Below are positions 35,773 to 44,977 of a stretch of 64,000 bases of DNA, one piece after another. The stretch is from TMED23 sp964566055 (GTDB lineage Bacteria > Pseudomonadota > Alphaproteobacteria > Rhodospirillales > UBA2165): assembly GCA_964566055.1 (NCBI GenBank), contig CAZMHI010000003.1:57287-121286 (forward strand), in the 5' to 3' direction. The first letter of the stretch is position 1, and every line of letters begins with the position of its first letter. The position numbers were made by a program, and so were the translations under genes. The notes under the pieces were generated by a model. The model was given only the letters and a program-made list of their open reading frames with translations. It searched no databases and was not told the origin of the DNA.

Positions 35773-36198
35773 ATGGATGATATAGATAATAAAAACATCT
35801 CTAAAGAAGAAATTCTAGGCTTGGCCAGCGATATCGTTTCTGCCTATGTCAGTCAGAATTCAATTTCCAAAGACGACCTGCCAGAATTGATTTCCACGGT
35901 CTATAATTCACTTACTGAGCTTCAATCGGAAAGCTCTGGCGGGATGGCATCGGATCAAAAACCGGCAATTTCAATCCGTCGATCAGTTTCACCGGATTTT
36001 ATCGTGTGTTTGGAAGATGGCAAAAAATTGAAAATGCTAAAACGCTATTTACGCACTAATTATAATATGACGCCGGAAGAATATCGGGTGAAATGGAATT
36101 TACCTCACGATTACCCGATGGTAGCGCCCAACTATGCCAAGCAAAGATCGGAATTTGCTAAAAATATTGGCCTAGGCCGTGGTGCAAAAAAGAAGTAA
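35773..36198 (+). CDS. MucR/Ros-family transcriptional regulator
   Basis: From ATG 35773 the protein has 141 residues, the usual MucR size. N-terminal oligomerisation part: LASDIVSAYVSQNSISKDDLPELI. C-terminal Ros/MucR domain: VCLEDGKKLKMLKRY, then MTPEEYRVKWNLPHDYPMVAPNYA. At the positions that bind zinc in Ros, this protein has Cys79, Asp82, Tyr92 and Tyr97, so both histidines are replaced. MucR proteins are H-NS-like global repressors of surface, motility and cell-cycle genes. The ribosome binding site is weak. Confidence 0.9.
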   Translation: MDDIDNKNISKEEILGLASDIVSAYVSQNSISKDDLPELISTVYNSLTELQSESSGGMASDQKPAISIRRSVSPDFIVCLEDGKKLKMLKRYLRTNYNMTPEEYRVKWNLPHDYPMVAPNYAKQRSEFAKNIGLGRGAKKK

Positions 36199-36225
36199 GC
36201 GTCGTTCTAACGATTATTTAATCCT

Positions 36226-36471
36226 TCAATACAAATCGTCATCTTGCAACTCTTGAGTGGTAGCCTCACCTGCATTTTTATTGATCACATATTTTAACTT
36301 TTGAATGGCTGCGTTTTCCAGCGCCGTTCTGCCTGCCCGGCGATCTCCGACTAAAGTTATTTCAGTATTGGTCACCGGATCAACCGCCACCACTTTGACG
36401 TAATTCCCCTGAGTGACGAATTCAAAAAGTACTTCACCAATTTCCGGAATATTGTGGGTTCTGCGCGCCAT
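36226..36471 (-). CDS. Small conserved alphaproteobacterial protein (possible DUF6898)
   Basis: An 81-residue basic-to-neutral protein. EVLFEFVTQGNYVKVVAVDPVTNTEI looks like a small beta sheet, and ALENAAIQKLKYVINK is a helix. It resembles a family of uncharacterised short alphaproteobacterial proteins that I recall as DUF6898, but that assignment is from memory. It is convergent with the MucR gene and divergent from metY. Confidence 0.7.
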   Translation of the reverse strand: MARRTHNIPEIGEVLFEFVTQGNYVKVVAVDPVTNTEITLVGDRRAGRTALENAAIQKLKYVINKNAGEATTQELQDDDLY

Positions 36472-36661
36472 TTAATCTCAATGCGTCCTGATTGGTTTAC
36501 CCGGTGCTTGACAGAGCGATATACAACATGGTCATTGAAGCCTAACCAATTAACACTGGGAGTTATATTGGGTTTCTATCATAGGGCAAAATCCGGATAA
36601 ACGATTTTTCTTAGTTGAAATCTGACACACTAAATTCACCAAATTATAGGGGGCAATAATT

Positions 36662-37954
36662 ATGTGCGCTGACTATACAAATCCCGAAACCATTGTTTTG
36701 CACACCGGTCATCATGGCGATGCCACTACAGGATCCGTTGCGGTGCCGATTTACCAAACGACTTCATATCAGTTTAACGACACTGAGCATGCGGAAAATC
36801 TCTTTGCACTCAAAGAGTTAGGCAATATTTATACACGAATTATGAACCCGACTCAGGACGTGCTTGAGCAACGAGTTACTGCCATGGAAGGCGGCGTTGC
36901 AAGCTTGGCTGTAGCATCGGGTCAGGCGGCCTCAATGTATGCGGTGATGAACTTATGCCGCGCCGGCGACAACTTTGTCAGTTCCACCGATTTATATGGC
37001 GGTACCTGGAATCTTTTTGCCAATACCTTGAAAGACTTTGGTGTCGAATGCCGATTTGTTGATCCTGAAGATCCGGAAGCATTTGCCGCTGCCACAGATG
37101 ACAAAACAAGATGCTACTATGCTGAAACGCTGCCAAATCCAAAGCTGAATGTCTTCCCCATTAAAGAAGTTGCAGACATTGGCCGTAAATTAGGTGTGCC
37201 TTTGATCATGGACAACACAGCTACACCTATCCTTTGCCGGCCACTGGATCACGGCGCGGCGGTCGTCATGTATTCTACGACAAAATATATCGGCGGACAT
37301 GGCACCTCGATCGGCGGCATTTTGGTTGATGGTGGAAATTTCGATTGGGAAGCCGGTGGTGATCGATTCCCCACTCTAAATCAGCCGGACCCGAGCTACC
37401 ACGGCGCCGTCTGGACTGAAGCCGTTAAACCGCTTGGCCCAATCGCCTATATATTGCGTGCCCGCGTTATATTGCTGCGTGACGTTGGTGCAGCAACAAC
37501 TCCGTCCAATGCTTTCAATGCCATTCAAGGCCTAGAGACCCTGCCACTCCGCATGCGCGAACACTGTGCAAATACTCAGAAAGTTGTGGACTATCTTAAA
37601 GGTCACGACAAAGTAACAAACGTTATCCATCCGAGTGTCCAGGACGGTGAAACCCGCCGACGGGCAGATGCTTATTTGAACGGTGGCTATGGCGCGTTGG
37701 TTGGCTTTGAATTAGCGGGCGGTAAAGAAGCGGGCCGTAAATTTATCGACTCTCTCGAAATGCTTTTCCATGTCGCTAATATTGGCGACGCCAGAAGTTT
37801 GGCAATCCATCCGGCTTCGACCACGCATTCTCAATTAACACCGGAGGAACAACTGCAAACCGGTGTAACTGACGGCTACATAAGGTTATCGATTGGTATC
37901 GAGCATATCGACGATATCATTGCTGATATTGAGCAAGCGCTCGCAGCCGCTTGA
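36662..37954 (+). CDS. metY: O-acetylhomoserine sulfhydrylase (MetY type)
   Basis: A 430-residue PLP enzyme of the Cys/Met gamma family that makes homocysteine from O-acetylhomoserine and sulfide. PLP lysine Lys208 in YSTTKYIGGHGT, the N-terminal TGSVAVPIYQTTSYQF, and IMNPTQDVLEQRVTAMEGG are typical; the insertions and length (about 430) separate MetY from MetB/MetZ (about 390). It has GGGGGC before its ATG. I looked for a SAM-II riboswitch in the 190-base upstream gap and did not recognise one. Confidence 0.93.
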   Translation: MCADYTNPETIVLHTGHHGDATTGSVAVPIYQTTSYQFNDTEHAENLFALKELGNIYTRIMNPTQDVLEQRVTAMEGGVASLAVASGQAASMYAVMNLCRAGDNFVSSTDLYGGTWNLFANTLKDFGVECRFVDPEDPEAFAAATDDKTRCYYAETLPNPKLNVFPIKEVADIGRKLGVPLIMDNTATPILCRPLDHGAAVVMYSTTKYIGGHGTSIGGILVDGGNFDWEAGGDRFPTLNQPDPSYHGAVWTEAVKPLGPIAYILRARVILLRDVGAATTPSNAFNAIQGLETLPLRMREHCANTQKVVDYLKGHDKVTNVIHPSVQDGETRRRADAYLNGGYGALVGFELAGGKEAGRKFIDSLEMLFHVANIGDARSLAIHPASTTHSQLTPEEQLQTGVTDGYIRLSIGIEHIDDIIADIEQALAAA

Positions 37955-37967
37955 TCATTTCAAACCA

Positions 37968-38006
37968 AGGCGAGGAGAAGATATTGACCTTCCCCTCGCC
38001 TCTTTT
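37968..38006 (+). terminator. Intrinsic terminator after metY
   Basis: AGGCGAGG (37968-37975) pairs with CCTCGCCT (37994-38001), extended inwards by GAAG/CTTC, and is followed by a TTTTATT run. It ends 18 bases before the hemB start codon, which leaves no room for a promoter after it. Confidence 0.75.
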
Positions 38007-38024
38007 ATTGATTAGATTTCCAGT

Positions 38025-39029
38025 ATGAAAAATATAATTCCAGGTAAATATCCTTCATCCCGCATGCGCCGCAATCGGCGTTATGATTGGACGCGGCGGC
38101 TGATGGCTGAAAATACTTTGTCGCCCAATGATTTTATTCTACCGATTTTTGTTGGTATTGGTGAAGGCCGGCGGGATGCGATTCCATCAATGCCGGGAGT
38201 TGACCGGATCTCCGTAGACTTACTTGACGAAACCGTTGGTGAGGCCAAAGAAGCAGGTATCCCTGCCGTGGTGATTTTTCCTGAAGTTGATCCCGCGACC
38301 AAAACTCCTGATGCCCGCGAAGCTTACAATCCGGAAAATCTGGTGTGCCAATCTATTCGGGCGATTGCAAAAACCCATCCTGAAATGGGAATTATCTGTG
38401 ATGCTGCGCTTGATCCGTTCAACAGCGATGGCCACGATGGACTGGTTGTCGATGGTTATGTCATCAATGACGAGTCGGTTGAGTTGCTATGTAAACAATC
38501 CGTGGTCCAGGCGGAAGCTGGTTGCCACATTATTGCGCCCTCCGACATGATGGATGGCCGTGTAGGCGCGATTAGAAAAGCGCTGGATGATGCGGGCTTC
38601 CAGGATGTTGGGATCATGTCTTACGCAGCGAAATATGCTTCTGCATTTTATGGTCCCTTTCGTGATGCCATAGGCTCTAAAGCTGCCCTTAAAGGTGATA
38701 AAAAGACTTATCAGATGGACCCTGCCAATATTGATGAAGCCTTGCGCCAGGTGGCCCAGGATATCGATGAGGGTGCCGATATGGTTATGGTTAAGCCCGG
38801 CATGCCTTACCTCGATGTTGTCAGCCGGGTAAAAATGGAGTTTGGCCTGCCGACGATCGTTTATCAGGTGTCTGGCGAATATGCGATGCTCAAAGGCGCC
38901 GTGCAAAATGGTTGGCTCGATAATGATAAGGTAGTGCTTGAAAGCCTGATGTCTTTTAAACGCGCCGGCGCCGACGCGATCTTAACTTATATGGCCATTG
39001 AAGCCTGCCAGTTACTAAAAAAGGGCTAG
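38025..39029 (+). CDS. hemB: Delta-aminolevulinic acid dehydratase (porphobilinogen synthase)
   Basis: A 334-residue heme pathway enzyme. The Schiff-base lysines are Lys203 (MSYAAKYASAFYGPFRDA) and Lys257 (MVMVKPGMPYLD). The metal segment CDAALDPFNSDGHDG is Asp-rich rather than Cys-rich, so this is the magnesium-type rather than the zinc-type enzyme. No clear ribosome binding site is seen before its ATG, and a strong terminator hairpin stands immediately upstream. Confidence 0.96.
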   Translation: MKNIIPGKYPSSRMRRNRRYDWTRRLMAENTLSPNDFILPIFVGIGEGRRDAIPSMPGVDRISVDLLDETVGEAKEAGIPAVVIFPEVDPATKTPDAREAYNPENLVCQSIRAIAKTHPEMGIICDAALDPFNSDGHDGLVVDGYVINDESVELLCKQSVVQAEAGCHIIAPSDMMDGRVGAIRKALDDAGFQDVGIMSYAAKYASAFYGPFRDAIGSKAALKGDKKTYQMDPANIDEALRQVAQDIDEGADMVMVKPGMPYLDVVSRVKMEFGLPTIVYQVSGEYAMLKGAVQNGWLDNDKVVLESLMSFKRAGADAILTYMAIEACQLLKKG

Positions 39030-39053
39030 AAAAAAAACTTCCCAGCCCTTTTA
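39018..39053. terminator. Bidirectional terminator (hemB / cheW)
   Basis: AAAAAGGGCT (39018-39027) pairs with AGCCCTTTT (39044-39052) around a loop, with T and A runs on both sides. The left arm includes the hemB stop codon. It lies between convergent hemB and cheW. Confidence 0.78.
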
Positions 39054-39077
39054 AATTCCTCACCGCAGTGAACTCGT

Positions 39078-39563
39078 TTACGAATCGTTGGACCGTAGCA
39101 ATTGCCCAATGTCGAGTACAATCATCAAATTATCTTCAAGCTGAAAAATTGACTCGGCAAATTCACGCCAAACCGGATCCATCGTACCTGGAACTTTTTC
39201 GCGTTCTTCGGGATCAAGATTAAGCACCTCGCCAATATCATCGACCAAAAGAGTATAGAGTTCATTTTGATGCTCGACAGTAACACCCATCGAATCTTTA
39301 TCCGGATCAGTTGCACTAAGTCCGAGGCGAACCCGCACGTCAATAACCGTGACGATGCGACCACGGAGATTTATTGAACCTTTAACTTCGGGCGGCGCCA
39401 GCGGAACGAATGCGATATCTTCCGGTTTCAAAATATCCTGAACCTGGAGTACAGATATTCCGAACAATTGATTATCAATTCTAAAAGTAACATATTCTTC
39501 TAGATCGGTGGCATGAAGTGCTAAAAGCTCACTTCCTGTCTCAACGACTGCGACTTCGTTCAT
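39078..39563 (-). CDS. cheW: Chemotaxis coupling protein CheW
   Basis: A 161-residue scaffold that links chemoreceptors to the CheA kinase. The CheW fold is seen as YVTFRIDNQLFGISVLQVQDIL, VKGSINLRGRIVTVIDVRVRLG and YTLLVDDIGEVLNLD. GGAG lies seven bases before the ATG. It stands apart from other chemotaxis genes, but motAB are 2 kb away. A solitary cheW can serve the main array or a separate one. Confidence 0.94.
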   Translation of the reverse strand: MNEVAVVETGSELLALHATDLEEYVTFRIDNQLFGISVLQVQDILKPEDIAFVPLAPPEVKGSINLRGRIVTVIDVRVRLGLSATDPDKDSMGVTVEHQNELYTLLVDDIGEVLNLDPEEREKVPGTMDPVWREFAESIFQLEDNLMIVLDIGQLLRSNDS

Positions 39564-39759
39564 TAGAAAACTCCAACCTTAAATACTTAAAAATTATCAA
39601 ACAATTCTATCTACCGTTGGATATCGTGACGACTCACCTGAAAAACAAGGGTTTTTTAGTTAAATTCTTGATACAATTTTTGGCAGATATTTAACCTCAG
39701 AAATATGGCGTTCAAAAACCTGGTTTTCTGCCGTTTTTTTCGAATATTTGGTGCAAAAT

Positions 39760-40992
39760 ATGAATAAAAAATCAGTCGAAATTAAAAACATCAGACAGAA
39801 ATATAAAGCCATCAAGGCGGCAGGATTAACGACACCGACTATTTATTCACCGGAAATATCTAATCTATGTGCTGCCGAAATTTATTTGAAATTAGAAAAT
39901 TTACAGCCGACCGGTTCATTTAAAGTTCGGGGAGCCTTACTGAAATTGTTGAATTTAGATGCCGAGTCCCGGGCGCGTGGGGTGGTTGCAATGTCGGCGG
40001 GAAATCATGCCCAGGGAGTTGCCTATCACGCGCAGAAGCTTGGCATTCCGGTAACCATCATCATGCCGTCAAATACACCGTTCACCAAAGTCAGCCGCAC
40101 TGAACGTCTCGGAGCAAAGGTGATCCTCGCGGGAGCAAATTTAAATGATTCTCAATCTGAGGCTGATCGTCTCACCAAAGCAGAAGGCCTTACTCTTATT
40201 CATCCCTATGACGATTTAGATGTAATTACTGGTCAGGGCAGTGTCGCTCTCGAACTTTTGGATTCTCAGCCAGACCTTGATGCTATCGTTGTGCCGATTG
40301 GAGGCGGTGGTTTGATCTCTGGGATCTCAATCGCGGCCAAAGCGATCAATACTAACATCGAAATATTTGGTGTCGAAGCCGAGCAATATGCGTCGATGAA
40401 GGCAACCATCGCCGGCTTAGAGGCTGATTGTGGCGGGCAAACTGTAGCGGAAGGTATTGCGGTAAAATCAGCAGGTCTGATAACTCGGGAATATGTGCAA
40501 GAACATGTCGCAGATATTATTACAGCGTCTGAACACGAAATCGAAGGGGCAATGCAAATCTACCTCCGTGAACAACGTCTTGTTGTTGAAGGCGCAGGTG
40601 CTGCTCCGCTGGCTGTAGTTTTAAAAAACCGAGCAATTTTTGCCGGCAAAAAGATTGGACTGATAGTATCTGGCGGCAATGTTGATTCCCGGCTGCTTTC
40701 ATCTGTGCTGTTGCGTGGGCTCGTGCGGGAAGGGAAACTGGTCCGCCTGCGCATTGAAATCGACGATCAACCGGGACAACTTTCGAATTTGACAGAAGTT
40801 ATCGGAGTGTGTGGTGGTAATATTGTTGAAGTTAACCATCAACGGTTATTTTTTGATGTGCCGTTAAAATCAACTGAAGTCGATGTCACCATGGAAACCC
40901 GGGATCAAAATCACGTCAAAGAAATCCAGTCGGCTCTAGAGAAAGCTGGCTACCCTTCCCTTTTGCTCAGCGAATCAGGATTAAGCACTTGA
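39760..40992 (+). CDS. ilvA: Threonine ammonia-lyase with ACT-like domain
   Basis: About 410 residues from ATG 39760 (a TTG four codons earlier is in frame; no clear ribosome binding site is seen for either). Residues 1-320 are a fold-type II PLP enzyme: Lys55 in PTGSFKVRGA, SAGNHAQG and GGGGLISG. Residues 330-405 form one ACT-like domain (LRIEIDDQPGQLSNLTEVI). This short form is the biodegradative/catabolic-like type, converting threonine to 2-oxobutanoate, the isoleucine precursor. Serine dehydration is also possible. It is divergent from cheW. Confidence 0.92.
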   Translation: MNKKSVEIKNIRQKYKAIKAAGLTTPTIYSPEISNLCAAEIYLKLENLQPTGSFKVRGALLKLLNLDAESRARGVVAMSAGNHAQGVAYHAQKLGIPVTIIMPSNTPFTKVSRTERLGAKVILAGANLNDSQSEADRLTKAEGLTLIHPYDDLDVITGQGSVALELLDSQPDLDAIVVPIGGGGLISGISIAAKAINTNIEIFGVEAEQYASMKATIAGLEADCGGQTVAEGIAVKSAGLITREYVQEHVADIITASEHEIEGAMQIYLREQRLVVEGAGAAPLAVVLKNRAIFAGKKIGLIVSGGNVDSRLLSSVLLRGLVREGKLVRLRIEIDDQPGQLSNLTEVIGVCGGNIVEVNHQRLFFDVPLKSTEVDVTMETRDQNHVKEIQSALEKAGYPSLLLSESGLST

Positions 40993-41264
40993 TCAAATTC
41001 ACTTGAGTTCAAGATGAAGAATATTTCTTGCAAATGGTATTTGTAATTTACCTTTAAAAAGGTGATAAAAATTGTTTGTTTTATGAACCTGCATACGCAT
41101 ATTGGACAAAATGGCCTCTTGATAACAAAATAAGTTTCGCTATCTTCTTTTTAAGAGCTGGTCTAATTCAGGCTGCAGTTATTTAAAATTTGTTTATTTC
41201 GAGTAGTAATAGATTCTAGGGCTTAGAGGTACAAAAATAAAAGAGTGGGATTAGAGGTCACTTA
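40993..41264. other. Intergenic region upstream of motA
   Basis: A 272-base region with no convincing gene. It holds a 14-base palindrome ACCTTT-AA-AAAGGT (41050-41063) and AGAGG before motA. I found no clear flagellar sigma-28 or sigma-54 promoter. Confidence 0.4.
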
Positions 41265-42128
41265 ATGTTTTTTATTATTGGTTTTATTTTGGTGTTTGGC
41301 AGTGTGGCAGGCGGTTATGTTGCCCTTGGCGGGCACTTGGACGTGCTCTGGCAGCCGTTCGAATTTGTTATTATCGGCGGCGCCGCAATCGGCCAGTTTA
41401 TTATCGGTAATCCGAAGTCAGTAATATCCGGTGTCGCCGGTTCTTTTGGCAAACTCCTTAAAGGCGGCAAATACAATAAAGAAAGCTATCTAGAACTTTT
41501 AAGCGTTCTCTACTCGGTATTCCGTTTGGCAAAAAGTAAGGGCGATCTCGCCCTAGAGAGCCATGTTGAAAAACCTGAAGACAGTTCCCTATTCGCCAAG
41601 TTTCCCGGCTTTGCCGGCGATCATCATGCGGTTGAGTTTCTTTGTGACTACCTCCGCCTGTTAACACTAGGTGCGAGCACTTCGCATGAAGTGGAGGCTG
41701 TGATGGAGCAGGAGCTTGATACTCACCATGATGAAGATCACTTAATTGCACATGCCTTAGATGATATGGGTCAAGCCTTCCCGGCGCTCGGAATTGTTGC
41801 CGCCGTGCTGGGTGTTATTCATACCATGGGCTCAATTACCGAACCGCCAGAGGTGCTAGGTCACCTAATCGGTGGTGCATTGGTTGGTACTTTCTTCGGC
41901 ATTTTAATATCGTACGGTTTGGTTAGCCCGATGGCGTCATCGATCGGCAAAACTTTCGCCGCAGATTCAAAATATTTGGAATGCATCAAAGTCGGCATTG
42001 TTGCTCATATGCAGGGTTATGCCCCTCAAGTTTCTGTTGAATTTGCCCGCAAAGTGTTGGGCTCAGATGTTCGCCCTAGTTTTGCCGAAGTTGAAGAGCA
42101 AATTCAAAACATACCTCCTGATACTTAA
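41265..42128 (+). CDS. motA: Flagellar motor stator protein MotA
   Basis: A 287-residue membrane protein forming the proton channel of the flagellar stator with MotB. Four membrane helices are seen (about 2-20, 32-50, 168-190 and 202-222). The cytoplasmic loop carries the conserved charged face (FRLAKSKGDLALE), and the third and fourth helices include FPALGIVAAVLGVIHTM and GGALVGTFFGILISYGLVSPM. AGAGG precedes the ATG. motB follows after 52 bases. Confidence 0.96.
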   Translation: MFFIIGFILVFGSVAGGYVALGGHLDVLWQPFEFVIIGGAAIGQFIIGNPKSVISGVAGSFGKLLKGGKYNKESYLELLSVLYSVFRLAKSKGDLALESHVEKPEDSSLFAKFPGFAGDHHAVEFLCDYLRLLTLGASTSHEVEAVMEQELDTHHDEDHLIAHALDDMGQAFPALGIVAAVLGVIHTMGSITEPPEVLGHLIGGALVGTFFGILISYGLVSPMASSIGKTFAADSKYLECIKVGIVAHMQGYAPQVSVEFARKVLGSDVRPSFAEVEEQIQNIPPDT

Positions 42129-42180
42129 TAGCTTAGATAAAGCAGAACGGATTTAAGTTTCATGTTGGAGTTAATTATAA

Positions 42181-43383
42181 ATGGCTGAAGAAGGCGGTGA
42201 TGGCGGTGGTAATGGCGCAGGTGCCTTAGGCGGTTCCGTCTTTATCAAACGCGTCAAGAAAGTCGATGGCGGCGGCCATGGCGGTGCTTGGAAAATCGCC
42301 TACGCCGACTTTGTGACCGCCATGATGGCTTTTTTCCTATTATTGTGGTTGCTCAATTCCGTCACCCAGGAGCAACTCGAAGGTATTTCGAACTACTTTG
42401 CTCCGGCCAGTGTATCAGCAACAACCAGTGGTGCCGGTGGCATTCTTGGTGGGCAAACGATGAGCGAAGAAGGCTCTGAGGTGAGTGCCCGCGCCAAACC
42501 TACCGTCAGCCTAGCACTGCCACCACCAAAAACTGGTCTTGGTGGCGAGAGCAGCGCCGATGCACCGCCGCCAAAAAGTGAAGAAGAAGCCTCTAAAGAA
42601 CAGGTCAAAAAAGCTGAAGAAAAACAGTTTGAAGAAGCTAAAAAAGAATTAGAAGAAGCCCTCTCCAAATCCGCGGCCATGGAAGCCCTCAAGAAAAGTC
42701 TGCTCGTTGACAACACTGTAGAAGGCCTGCGGATCCAGATTGTCGATCAAGAAGGACTGCCCCTATTTAGAAGTGGCAGCGCTGATCCGTTAGACCGTGC
42801 GATCGAGCTCTTAAAGCTGGTTAAGTCCGTGGTTGATAAATTGACGCAAAAAATTTCCATAAGTGGTCACACGGATGCCGTAAAATTTGGCGCCGGGGCA
42901 CAATACACAAACTGGGAGCTGTCGGTTGACCGGGCTAATTCGGCGAGACGGGTATTGCTTGATCTCGGCCTTGACGAAACGCGGCTATCACGGGTTGTCG
43001 GTAAGGCTTCAACGGAACTTTTGTTAAAAGATAAACCGAAAGATGCTCAGAACCGGCGCCTTAGTATTGTCATGCTGCGAGGTACCGGCGCAAAACCGGA
43101 TGTTGGTGCGGATTCAAATCCCGATGCGATTTTGAGAAACAGAGGTGATGCTGAGAGACTCGTTCCAAAGACTCCAACTCAATTAGAAGCTCCGGTGCAA
43201 TCGACACCAAGCTCGAGCGTTCCCTTACCACCATTGCCGCCACCATCCACTGGCGGGACTTCATCTGGTTCAGAAAGCCCGGAACCACCACAAGCAGCTC
43301 CCGCGCCAACAACGCCTCCACCACCCCTCGGCGGAGACAATAACAATAAAGGCGGATTGAGAGGCCTGATTTTACGGCGCTAA
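42181..43383 (+). CDS. motB: Flagellar motor stator protein MotB
   Basis: A 400-residue stator subunit. A Gly-rich N-terminus leads to the single membrane helix with the proton-binding Asp43 in AYADFVTAMMAFFLLLWLL. A linker rich in Pro, Lys and Glu (about 90-165) is followed by the OmpA-like peptidoglycan-binding domain (about 175-300; ISGHTDAV, NWELSVDRANSARRVL, NRRLSIVML). The C-terminal 90 residues are Pro/Ser-rich and low-complexity, longer than in E. coli MotB. Confidence 0.95.
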   Translation: MAEEGGDGGGNGAGALGGSVFIKRVKKVDGGGHGGAWKIAYADFVTAMMAFFLLLWLLNSVTQEQLEGISNYFAPASVSATTSGAGGILGGQTMSEEGSEVSARAKPTVSLALPPPKTGLGGESSADAPPPKSEEEASKEQVKKAEEKQFEEAKKELEEALSKSAAMEALKKSLLVDNTVEGLRIQIVDQEGLPLFRSGSADPLDRAIELLKLVKSVVDKLTQKISISGHTDAVKFGAGAQYTNWELSVDRANSARRVLLDLGLDETRLSRVVGKASTELLLKDKPKDAQNRRLSIVMLRGTGAKPDVGADSNPDAILRNRGDAERLVPKTPTQLEAPVQSTPSSSVPLPPLPPPSTGGTSSGSESPEPPQAAPAPTTPPPPLGGDNNNKGGLRGLILRR

Positions 43384-43503
43384 GGCTGCATCGCGTGGGT
43401 TATTTTCGGATAGTTCGAGTGTTTAGACTGGCGCGGTCAAAAAATAGTCTTATTTAATAGTTAGTCGTATAGCCTAACCCAGCGATCAAAGGAGAGCTTA
43501 CCA

Positions 43504-44034
43504 TTGGTCAACTTCACACTAGAGACGGACGAAAAAGTTCAGTCAAACGGTGGTGGCGATCCGGATATCGATCCCCTGCTTCACCCCGAATATTATGATG
43601 GTATTATTTTTAAACGTGTCATTGCCTATGTCATTGACGTGATTGTCATCAGTGTAATTTTGGCCATTGTATCTGTTGGTTTAGGAATATTGGGATTTAT
43701 CACCTTTGGCGCCGCCTGGGGCATTATGGGCTTGGTCTTTTTTCTGATCCCATTTGCCTACCACACGCTCTTGATTGGTGGCCCGCAATCATCGACGATA
43801 GGTATGCGTATTATGGAAGTGGAAGTCATACGCTGGACCGGCGGACGGCCTGATTATGCCCAGGCAGCCGTCCTGACGATTTTGTTTTATGGTTCTATTG
43901 CGCTGACGGCCTGGTTGATATTGCTCGTAGCATTATTGGGCGATTCCAGCAGATGTTTACACGATTATTTTTCGGGAACTGTTGTGGTTAACAAATTAGA
44001 TGCGCTAGGATCAGCAGATCAGTTCGAGGAATAG
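43504..44034 (+). CDS. RDD-family membrane protein
   Basis: A 176-residue protein with an RDD domain: FKRVIAYVIDVIVISVIL (first helix with Arg and Asp) and later helices near 62-80 and 122-148. It begins at TTG 43504, with AAGGAGAG eight bases before it. RDD proteins are poorly understood; some act as transporters. In alphaproteobacteria it is usually next to bpt and hemB, as here (bpt follows after 19 bases, hemB is 4.5 kb upstream). Confidence 0.88.
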   Translation: MVNFTLETDEKVQSNGGGDPDIDPLLHPEYYDGIIFKRVIAYVIDVIVISVILAIVSVGLGILGFITFGAAWGIMGLVFFLIPFAYHTLLIGGPQSSTIGMRIMEVEVIRWTGGRPDYAQAAVLTILFYGSIALTAWLILLVALLGDSSRCLHDYFSGTVVVNKLDALGSADQFEE

Positions 44035-44053
44035 GCGACGGAACAGTTAATCA

Positions 44054-44818
44054 ATGAAGCATAGTATAACGCAGAGGCCGACATCTTTTTTTATTACGGC
44101 TCCTCTACCCTGTCCTTATTTAGGAGAAAAAGTAGAGCGCCGGATGGTGACGGAGTTGTCTGGCATTGATTCGACGTCTCTGCACGATACTTTATCGCGG
44201 GTGGGTTTTCGCCGAAGTCATAGCCTCGTTTATGCTCCAATTTGTCAGGATTGTAATGCCTGTCTTGCTGTTCGGACAGTGGTAGATGAATTTCAACCCT
44301 CCACCTCTCAACGGCGCGTACTAAGATTAAACGATAACGTCATTGCTATTGAAAAGCCGGCCCAGGCGACATCGGAACAATTTGAACTGTTTTCGCGTTA
44401 TCAGGATTCCCGTCATACCGGTGGTGACATGGCGACAATGGATTTTTATGACTATCAGGCTTTGGTCGAAGAGACTCCGGTTGAGACGGCACTGGTTGAA
44501 TTTCAAAATGAAGAAGGCATGCTTGTCGGGGGTTGCCTCGTCGACATAATGGCAGATGGGCTGTCTGCTGTTTACAGTTACTTCGACCCCCAATACCATA
44601 AAAATAGCCTAGGCACCTATATGATATTGTGGCTTATCAAGCGCGCCAAAGAGCTAAAATTACCCTATGTTTATCTGGGTTATTGGATCGGCGGCAGCCA
44701 GAAAATGGCGTATAAAGATAAATTTCTGCCGTTACAATATTTTGCTGCTGATGGCTGGCAGGAGTTTGATAAAAAGTCATTGTTATCTGCTGCTAAGCAC
44801 AATGACTCAATGATTTAA
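44054..44818 (+). CDS. bpt: Aspartate/glutamate leucyl-tRNA-protein transferase (Bpt)
   Basis: A 254-residue N-end-rule enzyme that adds leucine to proteins with N-terminal Asp or Glu, marking them for ClpS/ClpAP. The N-terminal part has CPYLGEK and the cysteines YAPICQDCNACLAVR. The C-terminal GNAT-like part has YFDPQYHKNSLGTYMILWLI and YLGYWIGGSQKMAYK. Length matches the family. The RDD-bpt pair is typical. Confidence 0.93.
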   Translation: MKHSITQRPTSFFITAPLPCPYLGEKVERRMVTELSGIDSTSLHDTLSRVGFRRSHSLVYAPICQDCNACLAVRTVVDEFQPSTSQRRVLRLNDNVIAIEKPAQATSEQFELFSRYQDSRHTGGDMATMDFYDYQALVEETPVETALVEFQNEEGMLVGGCLVDIMADGLSAVYSYFDPQYHKNSLGTYMILWLIKRAKELKLPYVYLGYWIGGSQKMAYKDKFLPLQYFAADGWQEFDKKSLLSAAKHNDSMI

Positions 44819-44858
44819 ATCCCCCTATCAATTTCCATAACGAATGCGTGTTCCTTAG

Positions 44859-44886
44859 TTGCACGGCACATTTATTCCCTTATACT
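44859..44886 (+). promoter_or_regulatory. Candidate promoter of the TRAP operon
   Basis: TTGCAC (44859-44864) and TATACT (44881-44886) are separated by 16 bases. The box pair lies 91 bases before the binding-protein start codon, downstream of bpt, and would drive dctP and the permease genes. Confidence 0.5.
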
Positions 44887-44977
44887 CAAATGCTGGAATA
44901 GATCGAACCTGCTTTCTTCAAAAATCAGCGGGACGGTTACACAGGACTTTAATGAACCAGCTATTGGGAGACTTTTA

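Noticed and set aside
36508..36513. TTGACA as a -35 box of metY
   Set aside because: No -10 hexamer occurs at a spacing of 16-18 bases.
36472..36661. SAM-II riboswitch before metY
   Set aside because: The consensus pseudoknot bases of SAM-II were not recognised in this gap.
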